Part shown: one piece after another, positions 37,301 to 47,260 of the stretch | Numbering within the stretch: the first letter of the stretch is position 1 | How the letters are laid out: each line of letters starts with the position of its first letter | Source: Pterois miles | Lineage: Eukaryota; Chordata; Actinopteri; Perciformes; Scorpaenidae | Direction of reading: 5' to 3' | DNA length: 64,000 nt | NCBI GenBank assembly: GCA_947000775.1 | Contig: CAMQGK010000242.1 | Span: 4,585,001-4,649,000, forward strand | Translations under genes and position numbers: made by a program | Notes under the pieces: model-generated | The model's database searches: none | Told to the model about the DNA's origin: nothing | Seen by the model: only the letters and a program-made list of their open reading frames with translations

Positions 37301-40300
37301 TTGTCACGTTTATGACCTTTTATGGGAATTTAGTCCACATTTTAAGTAAATAATGTCCATTTTTTTACATAGTAAGCCGAAGTTAGGTGATATTAAGTTG
37401 AATTTATGACTTTTTAAGTCAGAATGAATAATTAATTCAAATTTTGCAGTTAAATGCACTTCTTTTTGTACTTTGGGATGGATTTTTCATTAATTATTAG
37501 CATTTTCAGAGTTGTTGTTGTTATTTATAGGTTACCATGCAGTGGTTTTACTGTCCCACTGGACACCAAACTGGACTGGATGTGGCCCCTGAACTAAAAT
37601 AAGTTTGACACCTCTGACCTAGACAAAGTGTAGTTACCCTTTCAGGAGGTCGGAGGTCAGGGGTCAAACTCTGGTTGGCGAGGGTCATACACTCCTCCAA
37701 AGTCCTGATGAAAGTCGCACAGGTCGCACTGAGGAGAGACGCCTGGAGACAGAGACATTAAGAAGTATCTGTAGTTACAGCATCACTCACACTGCTCTTC
37801 AAGACAAAAACAAATATAACATCCTACAGTAGCTCTCATTTAAAAAAAATGTTATTTTTATAAAGTAGTCACTATATCCTGACAATAGTGAATGAAACAG
37901 GTAATCTAAAAAAAATACTGTTCCTCTGTGTCCTCCATTGGTCCTAACAGCACCTGCACAATTTCACAGACCGGAGGAAAACAACCAATCAGAGCCGATC
38001 TGGAGTCTATCGTCTCTGAGCAGCCGTCAATCACTCATGAACTCTGAACAAATGGTCAAACCAGGCAGCGCTGATCAAATATGAATCAATATTCTGCTAC
38101 AGTAATGACTATTTTAGTTTTCTCTTAGAACATGTGAATTACAAAATGCTGAAAGAAAGAGCCTGAAGAGCCTGAACATCTCGTGACAATAACTCAGTGG
38201 CACCTACATTAACGTTAGTAGCGTCGTTATTTATCCAATCAGGACTGTGCTGCTAACGGCTGCTCACAGCTAACATTACTAACTCTCTTTCTGCTGATTT
38301 CAGCACAGGTTTGTTGTTCACAGTGTCACATTATCAGGGTTAAAGTCCTCTCAAGTTTACTATGCTTTTTGGCACTTTTTTTTTCTCTACACCGTTTGCG
38401 TCATTGTGACTGCGTCACTGTTGGAAAGAAGAATTGATAGTCACGGAGGCATGAGATGCCAAGAGAGTGAACAACTACGTTTCTCTATTCCCATCACTAC
38501 GTTTTCCCTGCCTGCCAAAGTGGCGGATGGCCTGATGATTTTACGCGCCACTGCCAACAATTTACCCACATTTGGCAGGTGACGTGATCATTTTAGACCC
38601 TGTTTATGGGTCTAACTTTGTGGAAATAAAGATGTGACAATCAAAAGACACTAAATTAGTTAAAGGTCAACAGAAGATGCGTTACCTCAGAAGTGGGCGT
38701 TTCCTCAATGTCGGCAGTGTGCTGTGATTGGATGGTTTGGACCTGCTGGACGAGGAGGTCGCAGTACAGACGAAGTTCAGACATCTTCGTCTTCAGACAG
38801 TCTGGGCCTGGCAACACACACACATACAGTTGAAATATCTTTTTTTGAAACACCAAGAGTTAAATCCACAGTCAGAAATATAAAAACTTCAGTGTTTTGT
38901 TTTCATGCCGTTTTTAAATTACAAGCTGCCACATTCGATTATCAGAGTTTTTATTATTATTTGAGAATTTATGCTTAAAAAAAACACTTTAACACACAAT
39001 TTACAGTATGCCACATTTGATTAATCTTATCTGTTTTTTCTAACTTCTAATTAGCTTAGAAGTGAAACAAAAACATGCATTTGCTTAACAACCACTGTAT
39101 ATGTGAGTATGTGCAGTACTTCAGATGACGACCAATAAATTGTTATTTGAAACTCGAATTTCCCTTTTGGTTTTTGATTAAGAGCAAAATATCTGCACAC
39201 ACTAAAAACAATATTATGAGGACAAATTCAAAGAAAAGTCATAAGCTAAAACTGTCTTACAAACAGGTGTTTTTTTGAAAAATTACTTTCTCCAACAGAG
39301 GGAGGAACAAACAGATGTGGCAGACGGACAGATTTACATACAAACTTGTGTGTACCTTTGTGTTTGTGACTGTCCAGCGTTCCAGCTTTAGACGAACCTA
39401 AAGCCACCAGCCACCTCTGTCTCTCTGCAGCGTTCACTGCGCGGACGTAGAAATGCTGCTCACCGGGGATGATCAACTCCAGACGTGTAAGATCTGTCGG
39501 ATGAACTGAAAAATAAAATGTACACAGAGCTTGATGGATATGTTTAGATTTGTTTAGTAGCATGAGTAAGGACAGGTGAGGTATGCCGAGTCAGCTAATT
39601 AAATCATCTGCCAGGCATTTTAAACAGCACTCTTACCTTTAATGTCACACACGGACATCTTGATGGATCCTTTGCTTCCTTTACCAACGTCATCCTCGCT
39701 GTCATAATAAGAGATCACTCCATTCTCCAAGACAAACCAGCGTGGCTGCCAGCCTAAGGTCAGAAAACAAACTCAAAACATAAATGTGTCTCCGTGTGGA
39801 GGCAAGAACAACAAACGTACATTTCAATGTGAATTTTAAAAGGTATTCCACTGAGATATATATATATACATACATACATACATACACACACACACAAGAC
39901 ATCCTTTAAAATGTAGTTTAGTACTGTATTTCTATAAAACTGGGAGACCGATAAGTGTAGTGACTAAAGTCCTATACTTTTAGCTGCTACTGGCTGCTAA
40001 TTGGTGAGTATTGTTTAGACATGGGCTCCAAACAAGTGATATAAAAAGTTCCTGTACCTTATATCATGGTGTTAATTTACCAATAATGTCCATCACTTTT
40101 AATAAATAAAAAATAAATATTTGAAAAATAAATTATTGCAAAACTAAATAAAAATAATAAAAAATTAATTGTAAAAGGAAAAATTAAATAGAGGAGACAG
40201 TAAATAAGGGACTTAATGCAAAGATAAATAAAGGTGCAAAATAAAACAAATACCATTTTATGTCACATTTTATCAATTAATCAATGGCTACATATATTTT

Positions 40301-41129
40301 AAATATTATATTTTGCTGCAATTAATGAATTAATATTTATTTATTGAGCCACTTATTTTTAATTCTGGCAGGATCCGTCCTCCATAGTAGCCAAGATGCA
40401 AACCTGCAGGCTGTAACTACTGACTGGTTTCACTGTTGGTTAATTAACTTCCTTGAGTTTACTTTTTATACATGTTTACAACTGACCACATGGTACAGTT
40501 GAGTCAAAGAGAGAAGTGCAATAAAGGTTGGGGAGTTTTCACTCCATACAGATCAGACTGTTGTCCAGAGGAAGCATGTTATAGACAATGTGCTGTCATT
40601 ACAGTCACAAGCAGTGTACAATTTCTCCTCTACCACTATTATATATAGACATGCTGGGCTGCCATCATTAAGGTCAAATAGTCCCTGCTACTGTGGGTTG
40701 TTTTCATTTCTATTAGAACATAATGCATTATGAATAATGGCATGTTATTAGCAAGAGCTGCAGGTTAAATACATGTTGAAGTAAACATAAGTGATATTAT
40801 GCTTTCTGTTTGATGCTGATATCGATCTGTTACTGTTGACGATGATGTCTGAGTAAATAACGCCAAATTGCCACTAAATGACAGCAGTGCTGCAGCCTGT
40901 TATGTCTTATAATATTAATATTAGCTTGTTAGCTGCGATGTTAATGATTAAATTGGACTGTTTAAAGCAGGATGCTAGCTAGACGTTAGCACTGCTAGCA
41001 CAGAAACACCAGCATTCATAATAGCTGGTCAAAGAGACAGTTAGCTGAAACAGCTGTTCGACACACAGACAGAGAGACGGTCGACTCACCGGTCATGTAG
41101 TTCGTCCATTTATACAGAATCCCCTCCAT
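32728..41129 (-). CDS. plekha3: PLEKHA3 / FAPP1 orthologue, seven exons, 3' end missing
   Basis: Encodes a phosphatidylinositol-4-phosphate adaptor of the trans-Golgi. In the family the N-terminal PH domain binds PtdIns4P and ARF1. Exons from start: 41129-41090, 39753-39637, 39505-39356, 38807-38686, 37742-37638, 34429-34386, 32822-32728. All junctions have GT/AG borders and the phases join without a break, giving 224 residues plus one base. PH domain about residues 1-93 with K7, R18 and H54 of the known PtdIns4P/ARF1 surface; the family's E50 is D here. The KTKMSELRLYCDLLVQQV segment and the AVNAAERQRWLVALGSSKA helix favour PLEKHA3 over PLEKHA8. The mammalian protein is about 300 residues, so one terminal exon of about 50-75 residues is absent between exon 7 and the satellite. 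It may lie beyond the satellite, or the gene may end differently. Confidence 0.93.
32947..33560. repeat. Alternating purine-pyrimidine tract
   Basis: About 600 bp built from GT, TA, GC and CA steps: a (GT)n run at about 32,976-33,010, TATATA blocks, then mixed GTATGCATAC and CGCGCATGTATGCGC steps. A segment beginning CCCATGTATA at 33,173 is repeated in diverged form at 33,426, an offset of 253 bp. Breaks in the alternation are few and short. All six frames carry C/Y/H/T/I-rich open frames because stop codons other than within TATATA-like steps are rare; none looks real. Confidence 0.92.
33561..34248. other. AT-rich and unassigned intron sequence
   Basis: A/T homopolymer-rich DNA at 33,600-33,720, then ordinary sequence inside plekha3 intron 6. 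No exon or RNA recognised. The near-palindromic pair TAACCTGTTCTGGAGCAGG / TTATG around 34,025-34,050 is short. Confidence 0.5.
34249..34348 (+). repeat. LINE/SINE-type tail with (ATT)n
   Basis: GAGAAGTGTGATAAAAACAA followed by (GTTATT)(ATT)n to 34,347. The layout, with a degenerate AAGTGCTATAAATAAAG-like end and a trinucleotide tail, is a retroposon 3' end. A similar end lies at 46,425-46,500. Confidence 0.55.
34386..34429 (-). CDS. plekha3: plekha3 exon 6
   Basis: 44 bp, acceptor TGCACAG, donor GTTAGT. Encodes MKRSISHPGTYSFD plus the first two bases of an R codon, matching the KRSVSHPG motif of mammalian PLEKHA3. The proline/serine stretch that precedes this motif in mammals is missing, either through a shorter protein or an unseen microexon. 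Confidence 0.82.
35430..36400. mobile_element. MITE cluster of the CAGTGGTGGAAG family
   Basis: Motifs AGTAGAAGTACTCATCATGC (35,444), GGAGTAGAAGTACAAAGAGG (36,099) and TACTTAGGTACAGTACTTGA (36,157) follow the order of an abundant fish MITE. From about 36,190 the terminal motif appears in reverse (CAGTGATGAAATG...GAGGTACTTGCTTT), suggesting a second, inverted insertion. No protein coded. It lies within plekha3 intron 5. Confidence 0.5.
36596..36650 (+). mobile_element. LINE 3' tail fragment
   Basis: CGAATTTCCCTCCGGGCATT then AATAAAGGTTCATCTTATC. This is the same tail as the LINE at 59,318-59,955, here alone. Confidence 0.7.
36974..37616 (+). mobile_element. hAT-like MITE with perfect 8-bp target duplication
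   Basis: 643 bp bounded by inverted ends CAAGGGTGTCAAAC and (reverse complement of the right end) CAGAGGTGTCAAAC, flanked on both sides by ACCTAGAC (36966-36973 and 37617-37624). An 8-bp duplication and a CA(G)GGGTGTCAAAC end fit the hAT superfamily. No transposase frame, so non-autonomous. A related, truncated copy is at about 46,665-47,260. Confidence 0.88.
37638..37742 (-). CDS. plekha3: plekha3 exon 5
   Basis: 105 bp, phase 0 at both ends, acceptor CTCCAG, donor GTAACT. Encodes ASLLSATCATFIRTLEECM, then TLANQSLTPDLRPPER, matching the family's LLSATCNTF..TLEEC segment. A hAT-like MITE (36974-37616) sits 22 bp downstream of this exon, in the following intron. Confidence 0.9.
38686..38807 (-). 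CDS. plekha3: plekha3 exon 4
   Basis: 122 bp, acceptor TTGCCAG, donor GTAACG. Encodes GPDCLKTKMSELRLYCDLL, then VQQVQTIQSQHTADIEETP. This is the conserved helix after the PH domain; QTIQ matches the PLEKHA3 paralogue. Confidence 0.92.
39356..39505 (-). CDS. plekha3: plekha3 exon 3
   Basis: 150 bp, acceptor TTTTTCAG, donor GTACAC. Encodes VHPTDLTRLELIIPGEQHFY followed by the C-terminal PH helix (AERQRWLVALGSSKA) and ends DSHKHK. H54 is the second residue. It closes the PH domain. Confidence 0.93.
39637..39753 (-). CDS. plekha3: plekha3 exon 2
   Basis: 117 bp, acceptor CCTTAG, donor GTAAGA. Encodes GWQPRWFVLENG, then ISYYDSEDDVGKGSKGSIKM, then SVCDIK. R18 (PtdIns4P contact) and D50 (E in mammals, ARF1 contact) are here. 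Confidence 0.93.
39848..39897 (+). repeat. Compound microsatellite (TA)n(CATA)n(CA)n
   Basis: Simple runs of TATATA, CATACATA and CACACA in plekha3 intron 1, immediately beyond exon 2. Confidence 0.85.
41090..41129 (-). CDS. plekha3: plekha3 exon 1 (start codon)
   Basis: Forty coding bases, ATG at 41129-41127, reading MEGILYKWTNYMT and ending in the first base of the next codon before GTGAGTCG. K7 and the WTNYMT turret of the PH domain, which inserts in the membrane in the family, are here. Start choice rests on the family's invariant MEG(V/I)LYKWTNY opening. Confidence 0.93.
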
Positions 41130-41460
41130 GGTTGCACTTTACATCGGCTAACTTAGCCCGTTAGCTTATCGCTGTAGCTCGGTAGTCTGGCTAGCTGAAG
41201 CAGCTAACTAGCTAGCTAACGTTCGCTTTCTCTGGAGTGACAGCGGGTTAGGGGATGACCCCCATCGTGAGCTGCTGGATGTCTAAAAGTGTGTGAACTG
41301 TCTGTGGTCTGTGAGAGCTGACGGACACTGTTGGCTGGATGCCGTCATGCTGACGGTTTGTTTGTGCTAAGCTAAGCTAAGCTAAGCTAAGCTAGCCGAC
41401 CAACTAGGCAGGTAGCCTAGTCAGCTGACGGAGAGGAAAAAATGTCAACAAAACAGCGGC
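41130..41460 (-). promoter_or_regulatory. Likely plekha3 5'UTR and promoter region
   Basis: Upstream of the plekha3 ATG. Locally richer in GC and CpG than the flanks, with repeated GCTAGC/GCTAAC words and a (GCTAA)n run at about 41,366-41,394. No TATA box at a usual distance is obvious. The transcription start cannot be placed from sequence alone. Confidence 0.45.
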
Positions 41461-41552
41461 TGTCTACGGAAGACTGGTGGAGACATTTCACAAGGACAAT
41501 ACTACAATATCTGATGAAGTTATACTACTTAGATTACCACTATAACATTAGT

Positions 41553-41720
41553 GCTGGAAGAAGTATTGCAGATCCTATCTTGAAGTAACAGTAGGCTATT
41601 AATAACATACCGTTAAAACAAGTAAAAGTCCTGTATGGATCAGTAAAATATACTTAGTGTCAAAAGTAAAAGTAATCATTATGCAGTAAAGTGCTGCCTG
41701 TCAGGATTTTACTGAGATAA
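41553..41720 (+). mobile_element. MITE fragment (CAGTGGTGGAAG family)
   Basis: GTGCTGGAAGAAGTATTGCA, AAGTAAAAGTCCTGTATGGA and AGTAATCATTATGCAGTAAA occur in the family's order. No far end. Confidence 0.5.
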
Positions 41721-41852
41721 GATTTAATATCACACTGAGAAAATTTGTGATGATATAATAAATAAGTAAAATAATAAGTATATATTGCATTAAATATGTA
41801 TATACATATACAGGACATACACATACCGTATACTGTATATACACATATATAC

Positions 41853-41912
41853 ACATTTTAATCTCATTGTACCTAGTATAATGACAATAAAGGCTTTCTA
41901 TTCTGTTCTGTT
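41853..41912 (+). mobile_element. L2-type LINE 3' tail fragment
   Basis: TCTCATTGTACCTAGTATAA then TGACAATAAAGGCTTTCTA with (TTCTG)-like repeats is the usual 3' end of fish L2-like LINEs. Only the tail remains. Confidence 0.55.
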
Positions 41913-42129
41913 TGATGTAAACATATATACACCTGTTAATGCACATGTTTATACATACTGCTGTAGAGGTTTATGGCTAATTTCAACTACTTCTCCTTCA
42001 TAATTATATAGATTACATACATATTGATTTTGTGTTGACTCACAAAAAATGTGAATGTGAATTCTGTCTGTGTACTCGTATGAAGACATTTAATTCTGTG
42101 ATTATTTCACAAACTGCTGTACGACTGGG

Positions 42130-42226
42130 CAGTGCTTTCACAAGAATGAGACGGACGTGAGGTAACAGTAACATTTGACCACCAAAACCTCATCAGTTTG
42201 TGCCAAAAATGTCACGCCAAAAAAGT
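42130..42226 (+). mobile_element. Dispersed repeat fragment
   Basis: TTTCACAAGAATGAGACGGA and TTTGACCACCAAAACCTCAT belong to the same fish repeat as 44,160-44,515 and 63,580-63,755. The family's ending motif is not present. Confidence 0.4.
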
Positions 42227-42390
42227 CTATTGAATTGAATTGAATAAAAGTATAACAGGTAGCTCCTCTTAAAATGCTGGTTCCTCTGACTCCTGACCCC
42301 ACAGAGATCTGTTCTGTGGTAAATCATCTACATCAGAGCAGCAGGTCTACAACTTCTCCTAGGTGTCACCCAGTATAATGGCCTTATGGC

Positions 42391-42798
42391 ATTGTGGAAT
42401 ACGCCTACACCAGCTCTGCTGCCATGATGGAGGAGAACGTGCTGGAGCTGTTGGCGGGATCAGACTGCTTCGCCGTCAAAGGCATCGTTAAAGCTTGCTG
42501 CGACTTCCTGGAGCAGTATCTTACTTTCAAGAACTGCTTCTACATCTGTGCGTTGGTGCCACAGATGTCCAGAGCTGAGGCCTAAAGCCTACCGCTACAT
42601 CCTGCATCACTTCGAGGAGGTTGTGGGATTCTCCGTGAAGTTCCTGCAGCTCTCTGTGCAGCAGTTAGCAGATATACAGTAATCAAGAAGGACAAGCTCA
42701 ATATAAAGCAGGAGAATGCTGTGTTTGAAGCTGTCCTCCAAAGGATTGGCTACGACCTAAGGGACACTGGGGTCACCTGGCTGCACTGCTGAGCAAGG
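42391..42798 (+). pseudogene. KLHL10-like pseudogene, BTB end and BACK domain
   Basis: Reads IVEYAYTSSAAMMEENVLEL then LAGSDCFAVKGIVKACCDFL, which aligns with the end of the BTB domain and start of BACK of KLHL10, the testis adaptor for CUL3. A stop (TAA, 42583) is followed in the +1 frame by KAYRYILHHFEEVVGFSVKF, then after a second shift at about 42,680 by IKKDKLNIKQENAVFEAVLQ. Two frameshifts and stops in an otherwise recognisable domain make it a dead copy. It ends near a donor-like AAGGTAGCA. BTB 5' part not found. Nearest relative by memory is KLHL10; other KLHLs are less likely. Confidence 0.8.
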
Positions 42799-43439
42799 TA
42801 GCAGCAGTTTTCTGGTACTCCAATTTTGAGAGACTACCAGATGTAGGTACAGGTACTTTGACGCCCCACAGTGATGGTACAAAAATGACTCGATTGACTG
42901 CATTATTTAATCAGAGAGGGATTCCTCCCTTTGCAAGGGAGGTACGTTGTCTTGTTTTACCCTAAACAATCAGTAACTGGTGACCAGTCCAGCTGTGTCA
43001 AAGTAATCTACGCTTGTTGCCGATCTTGTGCTTGTTTTTCTATCACTGTTTTGCACAGATGATGCTATTTTTCTTACTGTGGTACTGGAAGATGATGTCC
43101 CCAAAGAGTGCTACAGGAAGGAGTCCTAAAACCCCGAAATGAGTTAGCATTTTAGCACTTCCTGTTCCCTTAACAGGACATTGTTGGGTTTTTAGTTAGA
43201 TGTCTGAAAAAAGGTCTGTGGTTAACACAAGGTGAAGGGATTTTAACATGTCGCTCTATGACAAAAAATACATCAGCAAATACCCCACTCAAGCCTTAAT
43301 GTGTCTTTAAAAAGGCGGTTGCTAGCAAGTGTCTAAACAAATCTACTAAGCATCTTAATGTCACACCGACTCATCTTCCTTTACAGCCTCGTGTATACTT
43401 GCACTCACGCGACTGCGGTGTCCATCTATTAGCTTTTAA

Positions 43440-43770
43440 GAAGATCAAGAAGATCAACCTTTATTAGTCCCACAATGGGGAAATTCAATTTACACTCTGT
43501 TAAACTCATACACGGTACATGCAGACCTGAAACACACACATACATGCATTAATGGAGAGATGTCAGAGTGAGGGGGGCTGCTCCTGACAAGCGCCCCGAG
43601 CAGTTGGGGGTTTGGTGCCTTGCTCAGGGGCACCTCGGCAGTGCCCAAGAGGTAAACTGGCACCTCTCCAGCTACCAGTTCACACTCAGTTTTTGGTCCA
43701 TGTCGGGACTTGAACCGGTGACCCTCCGGTTCCCAAGCCAACTCCCTACAGACTGAGCTACTGCCGCCCC
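43440..43770 (-). mobile_element. tRNA-derived SINE, same family as 29,669
   Basis: On the minus strand: GGGGCGGCAGTAGCTCAGTC head, box B GGTTCAAGTCCC, body GAGAGGTGCCAGTTTACCTC, tail AATTTCCCCATTGTGGGACT, AATAAAGG. Near full length. It sits inside an intron-like gap of the KLHL10-like pseudogene. Confidence 0.88.
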
Positions 43771-44111
43771 ATTTTAACATCTGCCGATTGCATTCACACT
43801 TCGAAAATCAAAAGGGTGTTTATTTGTACTGAACAAAATGTGTTAGTATCAGAAAACGTGTGTTCACCACAGAGCTTATTTTCTGCAATAATCCAAAACC
43901 CAATGGAACAATCCCATTGGCTTTTTGTTGGGGGAACCAGGGCAATGCTAACTTCCCTGCACCACTCTATTCTTGCCTACAAAGCTTTGGGCTTACAAAC
44001 CATTTTTTTTCTCAGTTGTCTCGAACCGACAACAAACAAGCTTTAAACAAGAATTGCTGCCTCATCCTTTAAGATGTTTGTATGAAATTGTTTTAATTAG
44101 CATATGAACTC

Positions 44112-44158
44112 TTGTGAATTTCCCCACTGTGGGACTAATAAAGGAATATCTTATCTTG
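44112..44158 (+). mobile_element. SINE tail fragment
   Basis: TGTGAATTTCCCCACTGTGG then GACTAATAAAGGAATATC and TTATCTT: the SINE tail alone. Confidence 0.6.
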
Positions 44159-44159
44159 A

Positions 44160-44515
44160 GTTATGGCCAGAGTTATGTGAGGTCACAGTGACCCACTTGA
44201 CCTTTGACCACCAAATTGTAATCAGTTCATCCAAGAGTCCAAGTGGACATTTGGGACAAATTGGAACTACGTTCAGACTATGACTTTGAAAGAGTAAATG
44301 AGTTATTCAAGTCATAAAATCAGTGATCTGTTGATCTTCACCAATCATGACTTCATAGTGACATATTTAAACTGAAAATCGAATCGAATGGTGACCTTAA
44401 AATCAAAAGTCAAATTGCATCGAGGACTTGGAGAACACCCCAGTACAGACTTGCAGACAGATAACAGGAAAACATGATGCCTCTATCCATGGCTGTTGCC
44501 GGCACGGAGGCAGAG
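44160..44515 (+). mobile_element. Dispersed repeat with CGGCACGGAGGCA end
   Basis: GGTCACAGTGACCCACTTGA, TTTGACCACCAAATTGTAAT, AAGTGGACATTTGGGACAAA and the end CATGGCTGTTGCCGGCACGG follow a common fish repeat I recognise but cannot name with certainty. No coding capacity. Confidence 0.5.
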
Positions 44516-44999
44516 AAATGGATGAAAATTTAAACAGCTTCCTGTTTTTCCGTTGGTAACTGCTATGGCAAACAAGGTTGTGTGTTTTGCCTCCAACTGG
44601 TTCCCTATTTTTCTATATAAGGACAATTTCTCATAGATTATTGAATACTGGCACAAAATATCAATAGATTTGGAGAGTCTACACAAAATGATCACCTCAG
44701 GGATCAATATCTAACAATCTCCCTGTTGTCTCTGTCCATGTTCACCTGCTGCTAATGTCCAGGTAGTACTTGTTTGCACGAACACTCTGGTGAGTAGTCT
44801 GCCATAGATGACCATATTACCACAGTAGCACAAAGGCTAACTCAGTAACGTTAGCACAAAGGCTAACCCAGCAGCACAAAGATTAACCCAGTAATACAAA
44901 AATTAACTCAGTAGTACAAAGGCTTTCTGGTCTGAAAACGCCTCACGTTGGTAGTATGGCTAACAATAACCGATGTTATGGTATCATATTTTTCCTAGG

Positions 45000-45122
45000 T
45001 GTACATTTGCGGTGGTTTAAACTTTGAAGATCCTCTGTCGACTGCTGAATGCTAAGACCCTCACATCAACCAGTGGACGCTGATCGCTCCGGCCGTTGCT
45101 GACTGCAGACTGGATGGATTTT
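45000..45122 (+). pseudogene. KLHL10-like pseudogene, kelch fragment 1
   Basis: Preceded by acceptor-like TTTTTCCTAG, then VYICGGLNFEDPLSTAEC, stop, DPHINQWTLIAP. This equals the kelch segment KVYICGGFNG...NQWTVIAPM of KLHL10. One in-frame TAA replaces the conserved position after AE(V/C). The retained splice boundary shows an unprocessed copy, not a retrocopy. Confidence 0.75.
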
Positions 45123-45257
45123 TCATTTTCTCTAGTTTTGGTTGGTTTACATTATTGCCGTTAATATATAATAATAACTAAAAAATACATAATAAATAAT
45201 TTCTCAGGTAAAATATCACAATGTTCCTCCGTACCCATATTAGGTTAGTGGCTACAG

Positions 45258-45475
45258 AGACGACTCACATACGAGTCCTGGCTTATGGCCGACTATCAGA
45301 CCAGTGGAGTGTGGTGAATCCCACGATTAACCTGTGGTTCAGCTTTGTCATCGCGGTGCTGGAGGACCAGCTATACGTGGCCGGAGGGTTCGACAATCAC
45401 GAGACCGTCTGTGAGGTGAAGCGCTACAATGAAAAGACCAACAGGTGGCACGAGACACCTACGCTGCTACATATC
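45258..45475 (+). pseudogene. KLHL10-like pseudogene, kelch fragment 2
   Basis: Reads LAYGRLSDQWSVVNPTINLW, then FSFVIAVLEDQLYVAGGFDN, then VKRYNEKTNRWHETP. It matches the last two kelch blades of KLHL10 (VVDDLLFVVGGFNG...CYDEKTDEWYD). Open across this stretch but not joined in frame to the upstream parts, and it runs out into non-homologous sequence after TPTL. Confidence 0.75.
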
Positions 45476-45574
45476 GATCATAACTATCATTTATTAGTTG
45501 ATTTATATTTTGTATTAATCTGAATATGTCAAGTGAAGCTGTCGAATAAACGTTAATGCAGTAAAAAAGTACTT

Positions 45575-45655
45575 TATTTTCCTCTGTGATGTATTGGAGT
45601 AGAAGTATAAAGTTGCATGAGATGGAAATATTCACATAAAGTACATGCATGTAAT
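45575..45655 (+). mobile_element. MITE fragment (CAGTGGTGGAAG family)
   Basis: TTGGAGTAGAAGTATAAAGT, TGCATGAGATGGAAATATTC, ACATAAAGTACATG equal a piece also seen near 36,099. Confidence 0.45.
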
Positions 45656-46424
45656 ACAGGAAGGAGCCAAGACTTTACACAAACACGTAAAATGATATAA
45701 AATATAATAATTAATAATAATTAGATTGATCCAGTGTTCATAATTCTTAATCTCTCTTTATTGCATTAGAACATACATTTCTCATATATATTTATATATA
45801 TCTATATATATATTTTATAAATGTGAATTTGTACACTACAATCTTTTATTGTAACATGTTAGAAAATACTCGTAACGCTCCAAAAACATAGCACTAAAAA
45901 CAGTTACCAAACAATGAATATTACATTTCCTCGTTTTTGTTTTGGCCACCAAGAACAGAAAAAACAAGATGGCAGAGACAAAACTGTCAGTCAGGAGGAG
46001 AGGAGAGGACCACGGACGAAGACGGACAGTTGGACCATCGCGGTTTTTAGTGGCAGCCATTTTGTAACCAAATGGAGGGGGTGGGGGGGGGGGGGGGTAA
46101 GCATTGGTAAGCATCAAGCACATGGGAGGGTTGGGTCACTGTTAAACATTTAGATTACAGACAAACAGAGGAGAGTAGTTCTTTTAACATTTAAGAGTCC
46201 TGCCAGGTTTGTTTGACCGTCTTGAAATGGTCATTTTAGCAAATCACACACACCTTTAAAGTGTAATTTGGACTTTACTTCAACACTAAATTAAATGCCT
46301 TTAATGTGAAATGGTTGCTAGAGATGCCAGTCCTGCTCTGAGTTCATTGTTTTAACTCGCTGGGCTGAAGAACATTAAAGTCAGTTTACATGAAATCGTA
46401 GGTATGTAGCTGCTCTCATCCCAC
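45656..46424. other. Unassigned, with a poly-G tract
   Basis: AT-rich microsatellite at 45,780-45,815 and a purine run with about 14 consecutive G at 46,082-46,097. The small frames on both strands across the poly-G are composition effects. Confidence 0.5.
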
Positions 46425-46502
46425 AAGCTGATTAGCACTTTGAGTTGCAATGTTGTGTGAAAGGTGCTATACAAATAAAGTTCATCATTATATTATTATT
46501 AA
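46425..46502 (+). mobile_element. LINE/SINE 3' tail
   Basis: ATTAGCACTTTGAGTTGCAA, GAAAGGTGCTATACAAATAA, AGTTCATCATTATATTATTATT. Typical retroposon end with an (ATT)n tail. Confidence 0.6.
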
Positions 46503-46664
46503 ATTCATTCTGCTCAGCCCAAAAGAGTCTGACAAAGAAGGAAGTTGCATATTCAGCATCATGATTTTCTCAGGAGTGAGAAGGAATACTGGCCCATGTT
46601 GTTCTGTTTCTGCTGGATACGTAGGCTGAATAATGGTTCGCACAATACACCCGATCCAGATATT

Positions 46665-47260
46665 TCAGCCAGAACCGGCCCACCAACGGGTCCAATCCGG
46701 CCCATTGGACAACTTTGTAAGTGTAAGAATTGCAGAAAACTATGAGATTTAAATTTTTTAAAGCTCAGTTTTGAAATACTTTGTCACATTTATGACTTTG
46801 AATGGGAATTATGTCCACATTTAAGTTAAAATAAAGTTATAATTTTGACATAGGAAGCCAGAATGATGAGATATGAAGTCAAATTTATTGTTAGTTATCA
46901 CAGAAAGTGCTAATTAAGACAATTTAGTTAAACATTTGACTTGAGCTTGGGGAGTCAAACTTAAAAGATACGACTCACAGCTATAGATATTTAATATGAA
47001 AACTGAGATTTTCATTTTTCAAGGCTCAATTTTGAGATATTCTGTCACATTTATGACTTTTTATGGGAATTAAGTCCAGATTTTAAGTAATGTCCAAATT
47101 TTGACACAATAAGCCAAAGTTAAAAGATATTACGGTAAGTTCAATTTATGACTTTTTAAGCCAAAAAGAATTCTTAATTCCAATTTTGCAGTTAAATGCA
47201 CTTTTATTTGTATTTTGAGCTGGATTTTTCATTAATTGTGATCATTTTCAGAATATACTT
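46665..47260 (+). mobile_element. hAT-like MITE, truncated second copy
   Basis: Shares GGTCCAATCCGGCCCA, AGGCTCAGTTTTGAAATACTT, AATATGAAAACTGAGATTTTC and GCAGTTAAATGCACTT in order with 36,974-37,616. Both termini are lost, so no target duplication can be read. The small frame at 46,545-46,745 runs into it. Confidence 0.75.

Noticed and set aside
45836..46153. Frames on both strands over the poly-G tract
   Set aside because: P- and G-run peptides caused by low complexity.
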